Notes: generated from the letters alone by a model not told the origin. DNA of 64,000 nucleotides from an uncultured Erysipelotrichaceae bacterium (GCA_947166565.1 CAMVEL010000001.1:98823-162822); one strand, 5' to 3'; positions 8,869-16,286 are shown, counted from the first letter of the stretch. Program-made: numbers and translations.

Positions 8869-9813
8869 TTATAGGGTTTCCGGATAGGCCGGGAGGGTCG
8901 AATCCGGAGAGGGGAACCCGTAATCTGGCGTTCCCAAGTGGTATTCGGTTACGAGGCTTTGGGTGGCCGGGCTTCCGAATCCCGCTCCTGTTGTGGCTGT
9001 ATATCTTTCGTGGGTCACGAATCGCTTCGGCAGCAATTCGTCATCCAGATAGAACGTTAGGTGACAATATTCGAATGGTGGTGGATATTTGAGACTCGAT
9101 ATCGTTTGCATCTGCTTTTGGTAATTGAGGACCCCTTTCCTTGGGTCTAACTCGATTTCCACCTTGTACCCCCCGCCTTCGTTTTTGGTGAAGGAGGTCG
9201 GCCCTTCCCCTGAAAGCGGGTCGCCTTCAAGAAGAGTTCCTGGGGCCACGATGTAGACGAGTCCATTGGAGACGTTTCTTCCCATCATCTCTTTGTATTC
9301 GGCGTTGGAATACGTTTTCTTTTCGTGAGATGCATAATTTGGGTTATCTCCCCAATAGGTGTCGGTTGTCTCGCCTTCTTGGAACATCCTATCGTAGAGG
9401 TTCACTAGCCCAAGGGAGTTGCTTTCCTCGAAGAAGCGGTCGCCCTCTTTGATGGTTCGCGATTCTATGCGTATCTTGACGTGTCCTAGGTCAGCAACCG
9501 ATCCGCCGATCCCTACCGTATAGGTGTTTTCCTGTTGCTCGAACAAGTAGTAAGCGGCATTGACTGCTTCGTCTGGCTTGAGGGAGAGGTAGTTCCCGCT
9601 GGCTTTCGCTTTGTTATAGGAAGCGATCACAGACTTCATATCGACTGTTACCTCATCGACAAGGTATTGGGTTTGGTCAGGCCTAACTACTTTGGCGAGG
9701 ACGATCCCGGTTATGACCCCGGCGAGGACAACGCCAAAACCGACGCCGCCGTAGATGCCGATTCTGCGGAGACGTTTGTTTGAATTGTTTTTCTCACTCA
9801 CTTCGTTTTTCAT
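8869..9813 (-). CDS. Membrane-anchored extracellular protein of unknown function
   Basis: A 314-residue protein with a basic N-terminus, one transmembrane segment at about residues 20-42 (IGIYGGVGFGVVLAGVITGI) and an external domain of about 270 residues. I moved the start from 9834 to the ATG at 9813 because AAGGA sits 6-7 bases upstream of it. The external part has repeated VEL/VKIRIES-type strands and an ending resembling the blocks in the two giant neighbours in style, but I cannot align it to them. It is first in the operon with the two giant surface proteins, so it may assist their assembly or share their ligand. No family recognised. Confidence 0.7.
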   Translation of the reverse strand: MKNEVSEKNNSNKRLRRIGIYGGVGFGVVLAGVITGIVLAKVVRPDQTQYLVDEVTVDMKSVIASYNKAKASGNYLSLKPDEAVNAAYYLFEQQENTYTVGIGGSVADLGHVKIRIESRTIKEGDRFFEESNSLGLVNLYDRMFQEGETTDTYWGDNPNYASHEKKTYSNAEYKEMMGRNVSNGLVYIVAPGTLLEGDPLSGEGPTSFTKNEGGGYKVEIELDPRKGVLNYQKQMQTISSLKYPPPFEYCHLTFYLDDELLPKRFVTHERYTATTGAGFGSPATQSLVTEYHLGTPDYGFPSPDSTLPAYPETL

Positions 9814-9886
9814 ACTAGGTCCTTGACCGGCCATATTAAGCGCCTTTATGCGCGGGAGGGCACTCTCTTGCGTGTTTCCAATATAA

Positions 9887-9900
9887 AGAATTGCAATTCT
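9887..9900. promoter_or_regulatory. Perfect palindrome AGAATTGCAATTCT with nearby half-sites
   Basis: A 14-base perfect palindrome in the divergent space between the surface-protein operon and hypB. The half-site AGAATTG recurs at 9910 and 9968 in the same orientation. It lies about 75-90 bases upstream of the start of the 8869-9813 gene, next to a TATATT that could be its -10. Likely an operator; the regulator is unknown. Confidence 0.4.
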
Positions 9901-10063
9901 CCAAATCGTAGAATTGCCATTTCATTAGAAGCATTCGGGACTTTTCGTGATATGTTTTCTCAACAGTAGAATTGAGGAAAATAGGTTATAAACTGTATAG
10001 TCACTTTTAAAAACTCATGCATGCCCCTTTTATTTTCTTTTAAAGGAATGACGTCTATCTTTA

Positions 10064-10072
10064 TGGTAAAAT
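10064..10072 (+). promoter_or_regulatory. Extended -10 promoter element of hypB
   Basis: TGGTAAAAT fits the extended -10 pattern TGnTAnnnT and lies 27 bases before the hypB ATG, with an AGAAGAGG ribosome site in between. No good -35 is visible, which is common with extended -10 elements. Confidence 0.4.
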
Positions 10073-10098
10073 ATGGTTAGATAGAAGAGGTTCGAAAA

Positions 10099-10773
10099 AT
10101 GGAAAGTAATATCCGCGTCATAAAAGTCAAACAAAGCGTTCTCGCCAATAACGACGCCCGTGCCGAGAAGGTTCGCACGAAATTAAAGGAGAATGGAGTC
10201 TTCCTCATCAATTTGATGTCCTCTCCAGGGGCTGGAAAAACCACGCTCTTGGTTTCTTTGATCAACGAACTTAAAAAGAACCTTCGGGTTGGCGTAATCG
10301 AAGCGGACATGGACGCCGTCGTCGATACTGAAACGATAAAAGAGAAGACAGGCGTCAAAGCGATGCAGTTGCATACCTCGGGCGAATGCCACCTCGATGC
10401 CAAGATGGTCGATGAGGCGATAACCGAATTTGGGCTTGGCGAACTTGACCTTGTGATTTTGGAAAATATCGGAAATCTTGTCTGCCCCGCGGAATTTGAT
10501 ACTGGCGCTAGCATGAACCTCGTCCTTCTCTCCGTCCCAGAAGGAGACGATAAACCTTTGAAATACCCTTTGATGTTCAAAGTCGGCGAAGTTTTTGTCT
10601 TTACTAAAATGGATGTTGCCCCCTACTTTGATTTTGACTTAGAAAAGGTCAAAGGCCACATCCTCAAGCTTAATAAAGAAGCTTCTTTCTATCCCGTTTC
10701 CGCGAAAACCGGAGAAGGAATGGAAGAACTGGAAAAAGCCATTCTTAACGCTGTTAGGGAATACAAAAAATAA
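10099..10773 (+). CDS. hypB: HypB-type nickel-insertion GTPase
   Basis: A 224-residue SIMIBI-class GTPase. The P-loop SSPGAGKTT is at about residue 37, GECHLDAKM near 95 supplies the Cys-His metal ligands, NLVCPAEFD near 130 gives the second conserved Cys, and TKMD is the guanine-specificity motif. HypB hydrolyses GTP to deliver Ni2+ to the [NiFe]-hydrogenase large subunit with HypA. The N-terminal His-rich or CxxCGC nickel-storage motif of some homologs is absent. No other hyp, hydrogenase or urease gene is in the window, and the gene appears to be its own transcription unit. Either a hydrogenase is encoded elsewhere or HypB serves another nickel enzyme. Confidence 0.93.
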   Translation: MESNIRVIKVKQSVLANNDARAEKVRTKLKENGVFLINLMSSPGAGKTTLLVSLINELKKNLRVGVIEADMDAVVDTETIKEKTGVKAMQLHTSGECHLDAKMVDEAITEFGLGELDLVILENIGNLVCPAEFDTGASMNLVLLSVPEGDDKPLKYPLMFKVGEVFVFTKMDVAPYFDFDLEKVKGHILKLNKEASFYPVSAKTGEGMEELEKAILNAVREYKK

Positions 10774-10931
10774 CCCCCGTTTCTTGTTTTTTCGATAAAC
10801 GGTATTGGTTTTACCGCATTTTGATTATACAAAAAACGCTACATTATCTTATTGATAATACACAATTATCTTGCGGTTAATTCGGAAAAACTTCATTTTC
10901 CATTGACAATAATTTAATGAAAACGACCCCG

Positions 10932-10960
10932 TTGATTCTGTTTTCAAAGGGGTGTAGAAT
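10932..10960 (+). promoter_or_regulatory. Sigma-A type promoter of the CarD-like gene
   Basis: TTGATT (10932-10937) and TAGAAT (10955-10960) are separated by exactly 17 bases. The expected start near 10967 gives a leader of about 36 bases to the ATG at 11003. Confidence 0.75.
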
Positions 10961-11002
10961 AATAAAGGTTAGGGAGTGTATCTTCCTACGAGGTCCATAT
11001 TA

Positions 11003-11494
11003 ATGATATTCAAAAAGGATTCCTATGTGTTTCACAAAAGGGTCGGTATTTGTCGCGTTGACGATATCGCTCCCTTCCCTGGAGATGACTCCGGGAATCT
11101 TTACTATGTCCTCGCCCCTTTATATGGCGATGATAAGGGGAATATCCTCCATGTCCCATTAGGCAACGCGATTAGCCTTTCCCTTCCTTTGACCAAGGAA
11201 GAAGCGGGGGCAATCGTCAGGGATTGGCCTAATCCCGATGAAAACCATTACGTGGTTGATTCCAAGAAAAGGAAAACCCTTTACGAGGAATCCTTGGGCT
11301 CAGGATCAATCGTCACCCTCGCCCCCTTGTTAGAAGGAGCCATGCAAAGAAAGAAAAGGGATGGACACCTCAATTCCATGGATGGCCAATTCGTCTCCCA
11401 TGCAGAGCCCTTAATCTATGGTTCTATCGCGCACGCATTAAATATGGATTACGCAAACGTCAGGGAATACATCATCAACAATCTCGGCAAATAG
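11003..11494 (+). CDS. CarD/CdnL-like RNA polymerase-binding regulator
   Basis: A 163-residue protein. Residues 1-60 resemble the CarD/CdnL/TRCF RNA polymerase-interacting Tudor-like fold: FKKDSYVFHKRVGICRVDDI then YYVLAPLYGD and ILHVPLGNA. The helical remainder (LPLTKEEAGAIVRDWP, HALNMDYANVREYI) fits the C-terminal DNA-contacting half. CarD family proteins bind the polymerase beta lobe and stabilise open complexes. The track start at the GTG (10976) is rejected in favour of the ATG at 11003, which has GAGG 9-10 bases upstream and begins at the conserved FKKDSYV. Monocistronic, with a clear promoter and terminator. Confidence 0.85.
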   Translation: MIFKKDSYVFHKRVGICRVDDIAPFPGDDSGNLYYVLAPLYGDDKGNILHVPLGNAISLSLPLTKEEAGAIVRDWPNPDENHYVVDSKKRKTLYEESLGSGSIVTLAPLLEGAMQRKKRDGHLNSMDGQFVSHAEPLIYGSIAHALNMDYANVREYIINNLGK

Positions 11495-11521
11495 GTCTTG
11501 GAAATAACCAAGGCCTTTTTT
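11495..11521 (+). terminator. Rho-independent terminator after the CarD-like gene
   Basis: GTCTTGG / CCAAGGC stem with a 6-base loop followed by CTTTTTTT, directly after the stop codon. Confidence 0.8.
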
Positions 11522-11522
11522 A

Positions 11523-11551
11523 CAAAAAAGAAAAACCGCCGAAGCGGTTTT
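11523..11551 (-). terminator. Rho-independent terminator of the 11569-12027 gene
   Basis: On the minus strand AAAACCGC-TTCG-GCGGTTTT followed by TCTTTTTT: an 8-base-pair stem with a UUCG tetraloop, 18 bases after the stop codon. Confidence 0.85.
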
Positions 11552-11568
11552 GATTTCGATAAGGAATC

Positions 11569-12027
11569 TTATTCCTTCATGGCGTTACGGGCGCCGAGAA
11601 GTCCGAATAGGCCGCCGACGATTCCGAAGATAGCCGGGAGGATTAAGCCAACGCCAAGGGTTGGGTTCTCTTCAACAAGTGGAGCTCCGGCATTGGCAAC
11701 GCCAAGGAACATCTGAGGTCCGAAGAAGAGGAGAACGGCTCCGACGATTCCGACAACCGCGCCAAGTCCGAGACCGATCATTCCGGCTTTGGAAGGAAGG
11801 AATGTGCCAATTAGAAGAATAACCGCGGAAACAACAAGAAGGACGAAGGCCGCGATAAGTCCGGGAACCGCGTCGTAGCCTTGGTAGCCAAACATGACCT
11901 GGAAGGCTGAACCGCGGGAGGAAGGATAATCCTTGACTCCGCCGAAAGCAGATGCAAATAGGGTGAATATCGCTACGATCATCGCGACGGTCGCAACGAG
12001 TCCAATTAATGTTTTAGTTCTTTTCAT
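11569..12027 (-). CDS. Small four-pass membrane protein of unknown function
   Basis: A 152-residue protein with four predicted membrane segments: LIGLVATVAMIVAIFTLFAS, LIAAFVLLVVSAVILLIGTF, LGLGAVVGIVGAVLLFFG and LILPAIFGIVGGLFGLLGA. A short external loop after segment 1 (GVKDYPSSRGSAFQVMFGYQ) is the only polar part of note. No family recognised. It has its own strong promoter with an inverted repeat placed between -35 and -10, and a strong terminator, so it is a tightly controlled single-gene unit. A GGAG lies about 11 bases before the ATG. Confidence 0.75.
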   Translation of the reverse strand: MKRTKTLIGLVATVAMIVAIFTLFASAFGGVKDYPSSRGSAFQVMFGYQGYDAVPGLIAAFVLLVVSAVILLIGTFLPSKAGMIGLGLGAVVGIVGAVLLFFGPQMFLGVANAGAPLVEENPTLGVGLILPAIFGIVGGLFGLLGARNAMKE

Positions 12028-12054
12028 TTAGGGTAATCTCCGTGTCCGAGAGAG

Positions 12055-12083
12055 AGTATACCCTTACAAAGGGTAATCGGCAA
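12055..12083 (-). promoter_or_regulatory. Promoter with operator-like inverted repeat in its spacer
   Basis: Minus strand TTGCCG (12078-12083), 17-base spacer, TATACT (12055-12060). The spacer contains TACCCTT-ACA-AAGGGTA (12059-12075), a perfect 7-base inverted repeat. A regulator bound there would block polymerase. Confidence 0.75.
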
Positions 12084-12140
12084 TAATGGGATTTTTCTTA
12101 TAAAATAGCGAAAAACTTTCGATAACAAGCGAACTATTTT

Positions 12141-12165
12141 CAAAACAATAGCAATAAATGCTATT
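12141..12165 (-). terminator. Weak terminator hairpin at the end of the MFS gene
   Basis: AATAGCA / TGCTATT with a 5-base loop followed by GTTTTG on the minus strand; the first arm overlaps the MFS stop codon. The T-tract is short, so efficiency is uncertain. Confidence 0.5.
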
Positions 12166-13546
12166 CTTCGGTATTTTCTTCGACGCTTTCAATAGGTTCT
12201 TTTTGACCCTTTTTCCTCATTTTGCGGATGATTAGGAAAATGGAGGGAATTAAGGATAAAGCGGCCGCGATTGAAGTGACTATGAACATGTTCCTATCCG
12301 GATAGAGGACACTGCCGGTTTCATCGACCCTTCTATCGGCGAAGACCGCTAAGGCGATGTTACTTCCGACTAGCATTGGGATGAGAACAGCGAAAACCAT
12401 CCTGACCCCTTGGGCGGAACCGACCTCGTTCTCCTTTGTCTCATCCCTAACCGTGGCTCCCAAAACCGCGGTTCCGATAAGATAACCACTCATCATGAGG
12501 GTCGCGCTTAAAACGGCCGGCCACCAGGCGGCACCCGAGAAGAAAAGCAACAAAGCTCCACTAGCCATCATAACGACCCCAGGAATCAGCAATTTCAACT
12601 TACCGATCTTATCCATGAAGGCTCCTAAGACTACGGTTACCAAGGAACTGACCCCTAGGATTATGGCCATGGCAGGATAGAAATTCCCAAGGGCAAGGGT
12701 ATTGGTGAAATAGACCAAATAATAGGGCATGAAGGCATCGACACCGATATTGAAGAAGAGGAAAGCGAGTAAGGCGATATAGAAATCTGGATTGCCTTTA
12801 ATTGAAGAAGGAAGGAACCCATGTATCAAAGTTTTGAAATAATTGCCGTTCCTATTGGGGACTATTTTGTCTTTTGGAAGGAAGATGAAGCAGACGATTC
12901 CGACAATGCTTGTGATGACCCCTACTATTAGGAAGAAAATGAGCCAGAGGTTTTGGACTTCTTTGGCGAAATCCGCATAGCTTTGTCCTTCCGCGGGGTT
13001 ACCACCTAGGGCTAGGCTTCCCCCGAGGACGACCATCAAGGCGGTCGCGATAAGAGGCAAAACCGAGAGGACGCTTTCCACGAGCGGCCTCGTGTGCTCA
13101 TCTGTGTTATCGGTTACCCAAGCGTTGAAACAGGCATCGTTCGCGCTAGATCCGAAGAAGGTCATTAGGCAATCGATGATGCAATTGAAGACCCCAACAA
13201 GAATCAAGGCCAAGGCCATGTCCCCGTTAGAGAGGGTCAACATATTGCTTAGACTCATTATGGCAAAGCCAAAGACGAAGACGCCCCAGACGGTATAACC
13301 TAGGGAAATGAAAATACGCCTTTTGCCTAATCTATCGGATAAGGCGCCGATAAGAAAAGTCGTAACGGTCGCAACGATTGAACTAGCCGCGGTCATCCAA
13401 GTGATATGCGCGGCGTTATGGGATTGGGAGAAGACCCAGAGGTTGATGTATTGGTTTTCTACGGCCCATGCTAATTGCCCCGCGAATCCAAGCAGGAGGA
13501 GCAATAGCCAAAAACGGGCTTTGGAAAGTGGTTTGTCTTTATTCAT
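12161..13546 (-). CDS. MFS transporter, SLC45/sugar-porter-like
   Basis: A 461-residue protein with about 12 hydrophobic segments. It begins LLLLGFAGQLAWAVENQYINLW, a start seen in a Bacillota group of MFS carriers related to sugar/cation symporters, and has the loop 2-3 motif GALSDRLGKRR near residue 67. A central cytoplasmic loop around residues 220-245 (FLPKDKIVPNRNGNYFKTL) separates the two halves. Substrate cannot be read from the sequence; sugars or glycosides are likely. It is last in an operon behind rdgB (21-base gap) and the DUF2974-like gene. AGAGGT precedes the ATG by 9 bases. Confidence 0.85.
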   Translation of the reverse strand: MNKDKPLSKARFWLLLLLLGFAGQLAWAVENQYINLWVFSQSHNAAHITWMTAASSIVATVTTFLIGALSDRLGKRRIFISLGYTVWGVFVFGFAIMSLSNMLTLSNGDMALALILVGVFNCIIDCLMTFFGSSANDACFNAWVTDNTDEHTRPLVESVLSVLPLIATALMVVLGGSLALGGNPAEGQSYADFAKEVQNLWLIFFLIVGVITSIVGIVCFIFLPKDKIVPNRNGNYFKTLIHGFLPSSIKGNPDFYIALLAFLFFNIGVDAFMPYYLVYFTNTLALGNFYPAMAIILGVSSLVTVVLGAFMDKIGKLKLLIPGVVMMASGALLLFFSGAAWWPAVLSATLMMSGYLIGTAVLGATVRDETKENEVGSAQGVRMVFAVLIPMLVGSNIALAVFADRRVDETGSVLYPDRNMFIVTSIAAALSLIPSIFLIIRKMRKKGQKEPIESVEENTEE

Positions 13547-13567
13547 AAAGGTTTACCTCTAGGTAGA

Positions 13568-14152
13568 TTATAGACCCTTTGAAAGAAAGTCCAACAATTT
13601 GGCCGCCGCCTTACCCCTATGGGAATAACGGTTCTTGGTTTCCTCGTCCAAAGTTCCAAATGGCTTATTTAATTCTTTGCTAAAGAAGATGGGATCATAG
13701 CCAAATCCGTTCTCCCCGACCTCTTTATCCAAGATTAAACCCTCACATATGCCCTCAAAGAAATGAGCTTCCTCCGATTTTTCGGGGAGGCAAGCGATAT
13801 GACAAACGAATCTAGCGTCTTTTTTCTTTCCTTCTAGCCTTTTGTTTAGCTCGTCGAAGGCGTTTGGATATCCTCCAAGCGAACTGGCAAACCTCGCGGT
13901 GAATAATCCCGGGAAACCATCCAATTCCAAAACCTCAAGTCCGGAATCGTCCGCGACGATGGGTAAATCGGTGTATGGTCTCAACGCTTTTGCCTTAATG
14001 AAGGCATTCTCTTCGTATGTTTTCCCGTTTTCCTCAACATCGATTTTGATTCCTAAATCCTTCATGGTCAAAATCTCGATTCCCCTAGGGGAAAGGATAT
14101 CGAGATATTCCTTGACCTTCCCAAGATTATTGCTTGCCAAAAGGATTCTCAT
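13568..14152 (-). CDS. rdgB: XTP/dITP diphosphatase (Ham1/RdgB family)
   Basis: A 194-residue housekeeping enzyme that hydrolyses dITP, XTP and similar non-canonical triphosphates to monophosphates and PPi, keeping deaminated purines out of nucleic acids. Family signatures are in place: MRILLASNNLGKVKEY at the N-terminus (SNNxxK), VADDSGLEVLELDGFPGLFTARFA (catalytic DDSGL) at about 67-90, FGYDPIF near 150 and SHRGKA near 180. Length is typical. Its ATG overlaps the stop of the upstream gene as ATGA, so the two are translationally coupled. Confidence 0.95.
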   Translation of the reverse strand: MRILLASNNLGKVKEYLDILSPRGIEILTMKDLGIKIDVEENGKTYEENAFIKAKALRPYTDLPIVADDSGLEVLELDGFPGLFTARFASSLGGYPNAFDELNKRLEGKKKDARFVCHIACLPEKSEEAHFFEGICEGLILDKEVGENGFGYDPIFFSKELNKPFGTLDEETKNRYSHRGKAAAKLLDFLSKGL

Positions 14153-15264
14153 TGCTTCTTAACGGCCTTCTTGGGCTTATAACGAATCATGACGTCGAGA
14201 AGGATTCCGCTGACAATGCGGATGTTCTTCCTTTCGCTTGCGGAGAGCTTTCCGAATCTTGCCATGAAGGGGAAGAAGTTCTTCGGAGAGAAGGCGTCGG
14301 AAAGGGTCAAATTGTCATCGTCGCCTTTCAATAATTGATATATGGTGTTCAGATAATCCCTTAATTGGGCATCGGTTAAACGTGACATCATCTCGTTCAA
14401 ATGACCCTTGTCGAGCTCGGTTCCACTCGCATATTCCATGGTGTGGACCAAATGGTCGTATTCAATGTCCCAGGTGAAGTGGTAATGGGACAAGGGCCCT
14501 TTGCTTGAGGACGTAATGACCGTAATCGGCTGTTTCTTTCTGAATACCAAGCCGACGATGGAGTATTCGGGGATAAAGGTATGGACTTTAGGAAGGATGC
14601 GTTCATAACCTTCCATGCTTATCAACGAGCCCTTGAAGCCGGGGCAATCGCAATCCATGACATAACGGATCCGCTTTTGCTTTTCCTCACTTACGGAACT
14701 TGCGGCGAAAACCGCAAGGATGCCTCCTTTGGAATGGCCTCCCACATAAAAACTGTGTTGGGGATAATCGTCCATTAGTTTATCTAGGGTTTTAGCTGCG
14801 ATTTCCTCAGAAGGGACGACCTCGTTAGTGGCCATGTTCGCGTCTTCCTTCCACGATAGAAGCGTTTCATCGGTTCCCCTATAGGAAAGGAATAACCTTT
14901 TGCCAGGAAGATGAATCAATAGATTCGCATGGGTGATTTGGTTGGCTTCATCGAAAATGGAATTGAAGTGGCTGATTCTGATATTGGCAAAGCGGGGACT
15001 ATGTTCCAAGGTTGAGATAAAAGCCCTCTCCGCCTGCGAAAGCTCTTTCTTCGCGTCTTTATCCGATAAGAGGAAGGAACAGAGGGCGGATATGGTGGAT
15101 GAATTGACTTTGGCTTGGGCCATTTTCTCGAATCTGAGGTAGGAAAGAATGGAGAAAACGTAAAGATCGGCTTCGCTTGGTTCCACTATTCTCCCTAGGT
15201 CTTTTCGCCTTAAAAAGAAGAGGAGGCTTTCGGAAGGTTTTTCTCTAGTCAAAAAATTCGCCAT
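14149..15264 (-). CDS. DUF2974 (Mbeg1-like) alpha/beta-hydrolase
   Basis: A 371-residue soluble lipase-3-like protein. LFLSYRGTDETLLSWKED is the conserved RGTD block, and GGHSKGG near residue 180 is the nucleophile elbow with the catalytic Ser. Asp and His are probably in FIPEYSIVGL and DHLVH. No signal peptide. Typical Bacillota gut DUF2974 proteins are of this size; substrate is unknown, with lipid or ester hydrolysis inferred from the fold. The ATG at 15264 is chosen over 15291 because AAGGAG lies 5-6 bases upstream. It is first of an operon with rdgB and the MFS gene. Confidence 0.85.
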   Translation of the reverse strand: MANFLTREKPSESLLFFLRRKDLGRIVEPSEADLYVFSILSYLRFEKMAQAKVNSSTISALCSFLLSDKDAKKELSQAERAFISTLEHSPRFANIRISHFNSIFDEANQITHANLLIHLPGKRLFLSYRGTDETLLSWKEDANMATNEVVPSEEIAAKTLDKLMDDYPQHSFYVGGHSKGGILAVFAASSVSEEKQKRIRYVMDCDCPGFKGSLISMEGYERILPKVHTFIPEYSIVGLVFRKKQPITVITSSSKGPLSHYHFTWDIEYDHLVHTMEYASGTELDKGHLNEMMSRLTDAQLRDYLNTIYQLLKGDDDNLTLSDAFSPKNFFPFMARFGKLSASERKNIRIVSGILLDVMIRYKPKKAVKKQ

Positions 15265-15383
15265 TCTTTCTCCTTGAGGCAATTTTACCATCGCGCTATG
15301 TATTTGCTATTACTAGGCAAACGAAAAAGAGTCGATTATTTTGCCCCTTTTGAAACAAAACTACCCGTGTCCCCTAAGAAATG

Positions 15384-15411
15384 AAAAAGCACACACAGAA
15401 AGTGAGTGCTT
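15384..15411 (-). terminator. Terminator downstream of leader/zinc-ribbon gene 1
   Basis: Minus strand AAGCAC-T-CAC / GTG-T-GTGCTT stem (one T:T mismatch, 5-base loop) followed by TTTCATTTC. A second 8-base hairpin (CTTAATTG/CAATTAAG, 15456-15478) lies closer to the stop codon but lacks a T-tract. Confidence 0.6.
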
Positions 15412-15490
15412 AGATGCTTTCGTTCCCAAATTGGCTTAAGAATCAGGAAGATGATCTTAATTGCCAATGACAATTAAGGGATAATATCGC

Positions 15491-15775
15491 TTAACGCTCG
15501 GTCCAATGATGGCCGCAATCTTTGCAATCGAGATCCCAATACTTCGATAACGATGTGGAAAGATGGGCGGCGCTGATATTGGTGGAAGAGCATTTTGGAC
15601 ATGTGAACGTCGGGGTGGAGCAGATCAATCCGCCTCCGCTAACTAGGGCTAGTTGCTCGCTAGTTAATTCAACGCCCTCTGCCTTCGCCAAAGAGAGGAT
15701 TTCCTCAGGATTCTTGCACGTCTTGACCTTGGCGATTTGTTCTTCCGTCAAACCTTCTAATAAGTCTTTTTTCAT
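15491..15775 (-). CDS. GG-leader peptide fused to a zinc ribbon, copy 1
   Basis: A 94-residue protein in two parts. Residues 1-49 look like a Nif11/NHLP-type RiPP leader: LLEGLTEEQIAKVKTCKNPE, then a LAKAEGVELTSEQLALVSGGG helix ending in the double-glycine cleavage site. Residues 50-94 hold CPKC and CKDCGHHW separated by a 22-residue insert, a typical zinc ribbon. In known systems the leader guides modifying enzymes and is removed by a C39 peptidase-transporter; here the cargo would be a metal-binding mini-protein. No modifying enzyme or C39 transporter is in the window. It is the last of three paralogs. Alternative: a cytoplasmic zinc-ribbon protein that has borrowed the leader fold. Confidence 0.8.
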   Translation of the reverse strand: MKKDLLEGLTEEQIAKVKTCKNPEEILSLAKAEGVELTSEQLALVSGGGLICSTPTFTCPKCSSTNISAAHLSTSLSKYWDLDCKDCGHHWTER

Positions 15776-15836
15776 TTCGAAGATCTCCTTACTATCTATA
15801 TATTACCGAAGTGTATTCACAAAAGTGCCACAAAAA
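15735..15836 (-). repeat. Direct repeat copy A: promoter, ribosome site and leader start of gene 1
   Basis: 102 bases that match 16119-16220 with five mismatches (offset 384). The repeat covers the first 14 codons, an AAGGAG ribosome site, a TATATA-rich -10 region and paired TTTTGTG repeats 11 bases apart. The coding sequences diverge sharply past the leader. Confidence 0.9.
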
Positions 15837-15898
15837 GCCACTTCGCCATGAACCTTCTTCAAATTAGTAGAACCGTTTCCTTGTATGCGATTCTTTTG

Positions 15899-16159
15899 TT
15901 ATTTCGGAGTGCGGAATTTATCGCCGCAGCTTAGACATTTCCACTTGCCAGCCTCTTGTATAACCCAGACGCTATTGCATTCTGGGCAATGAGGTAAAGA
16001 AATGATGGTACAGCCACCGCCGCTGACGGCGGAAAGTTGTTCGCTGGTGAGTTCGATGCCTTCCTCTTTGGCCAATTTAAGCAATTCTTCTGGGCTTTGA
16101 CAGTTTTTTGCTTTGACAATTTGTTCTTCCGTCAAACCTTCTAATAAGTCTTTGTTCAT
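15899..16159 (-). CDS. GG-leader peptide fused to a zinc ribbon, copy 2
   Basis: An 86-residue paralog. The leader (LLEGLTEEQIVKAKNCQSPE, LAKEEGIELTSEQLSAVSGGG) is nearly that of copy 1, but the cargo is different: CPEC, a short insert ending GKWKC, then CGDKF, a compact CxxC-CxxC zinc ribbon of about 37 residues. Conserved Cys spacing points to metal binding rather than lanthionine rings. The promoter is a near-identical duplication of that of copy 1, 51-59 bases upstream carrying TTTGTGGCA. No terminator is evident before copy 1, so read-through is possible. Same caveats on function as for copy 1. Confidence 0.8.
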   Translation of the reverse strand: MNKDLLEGLTEEQIVKAKNCQSPEELLKLAKEEGIELTSEQLSAVSGGGCTIISLPHCPECNSVWVIQEAGKWKCLSCGDKFRTPK

Positions 16160-16220
16160 TTCAAAGATCTCCTTGCTATCTATATATTACCGAAATCTAT
16201 TCACAAAAGTGCCACAAAAA
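16119..16220 (-). repeat. Direct repeat copy B: promoter, ribosome site and leader start of gene 2
   Basis: Partner of 15735-15836, about 95% identical. Conservation of regulatory and leader sequence with divergence of cargo is the pattern expected of a recently duplicated precursor-peptide gene. Confidence 0.9.
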
Positions 16221-16255
16221 AGCTCTGTGTATTAGTTAACCAATTTTAATACAGT

Positions 16256-16284
16256 CCGGACACTTGCTTTGAAAACCGGACACT
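16256..16284. repeat. IS21-like terminal repeat remnant
   Basis: CCGGACACT occurs at 16256-16264 and 16276-16284, exactly 20 bases apart. On the minus strand this reads AGTGTCCGG-11 bases-AGTGTCCGG, resembling the multiple terminal repeats of IS21-type elements. No transposase gene or second end is visible, so this may be a leftover end. Confidence 0.3.
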
Positions 16285-16286
16285 AT

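Noticed and set aside
10797-10816. CGGTA/TACCG hairpin as the hypB terminator
   Set aside because: Only five base pairs and no proper T-tract; it is more notable for containing the ACGGTAT motif.
15456-15478. CTTAATTG/CAATTAAG hairpin as a terminator
   Set aside because: Good 8-base stem but no T-tract on either strand; the hairpin at 15384-15411 is the better terminator.
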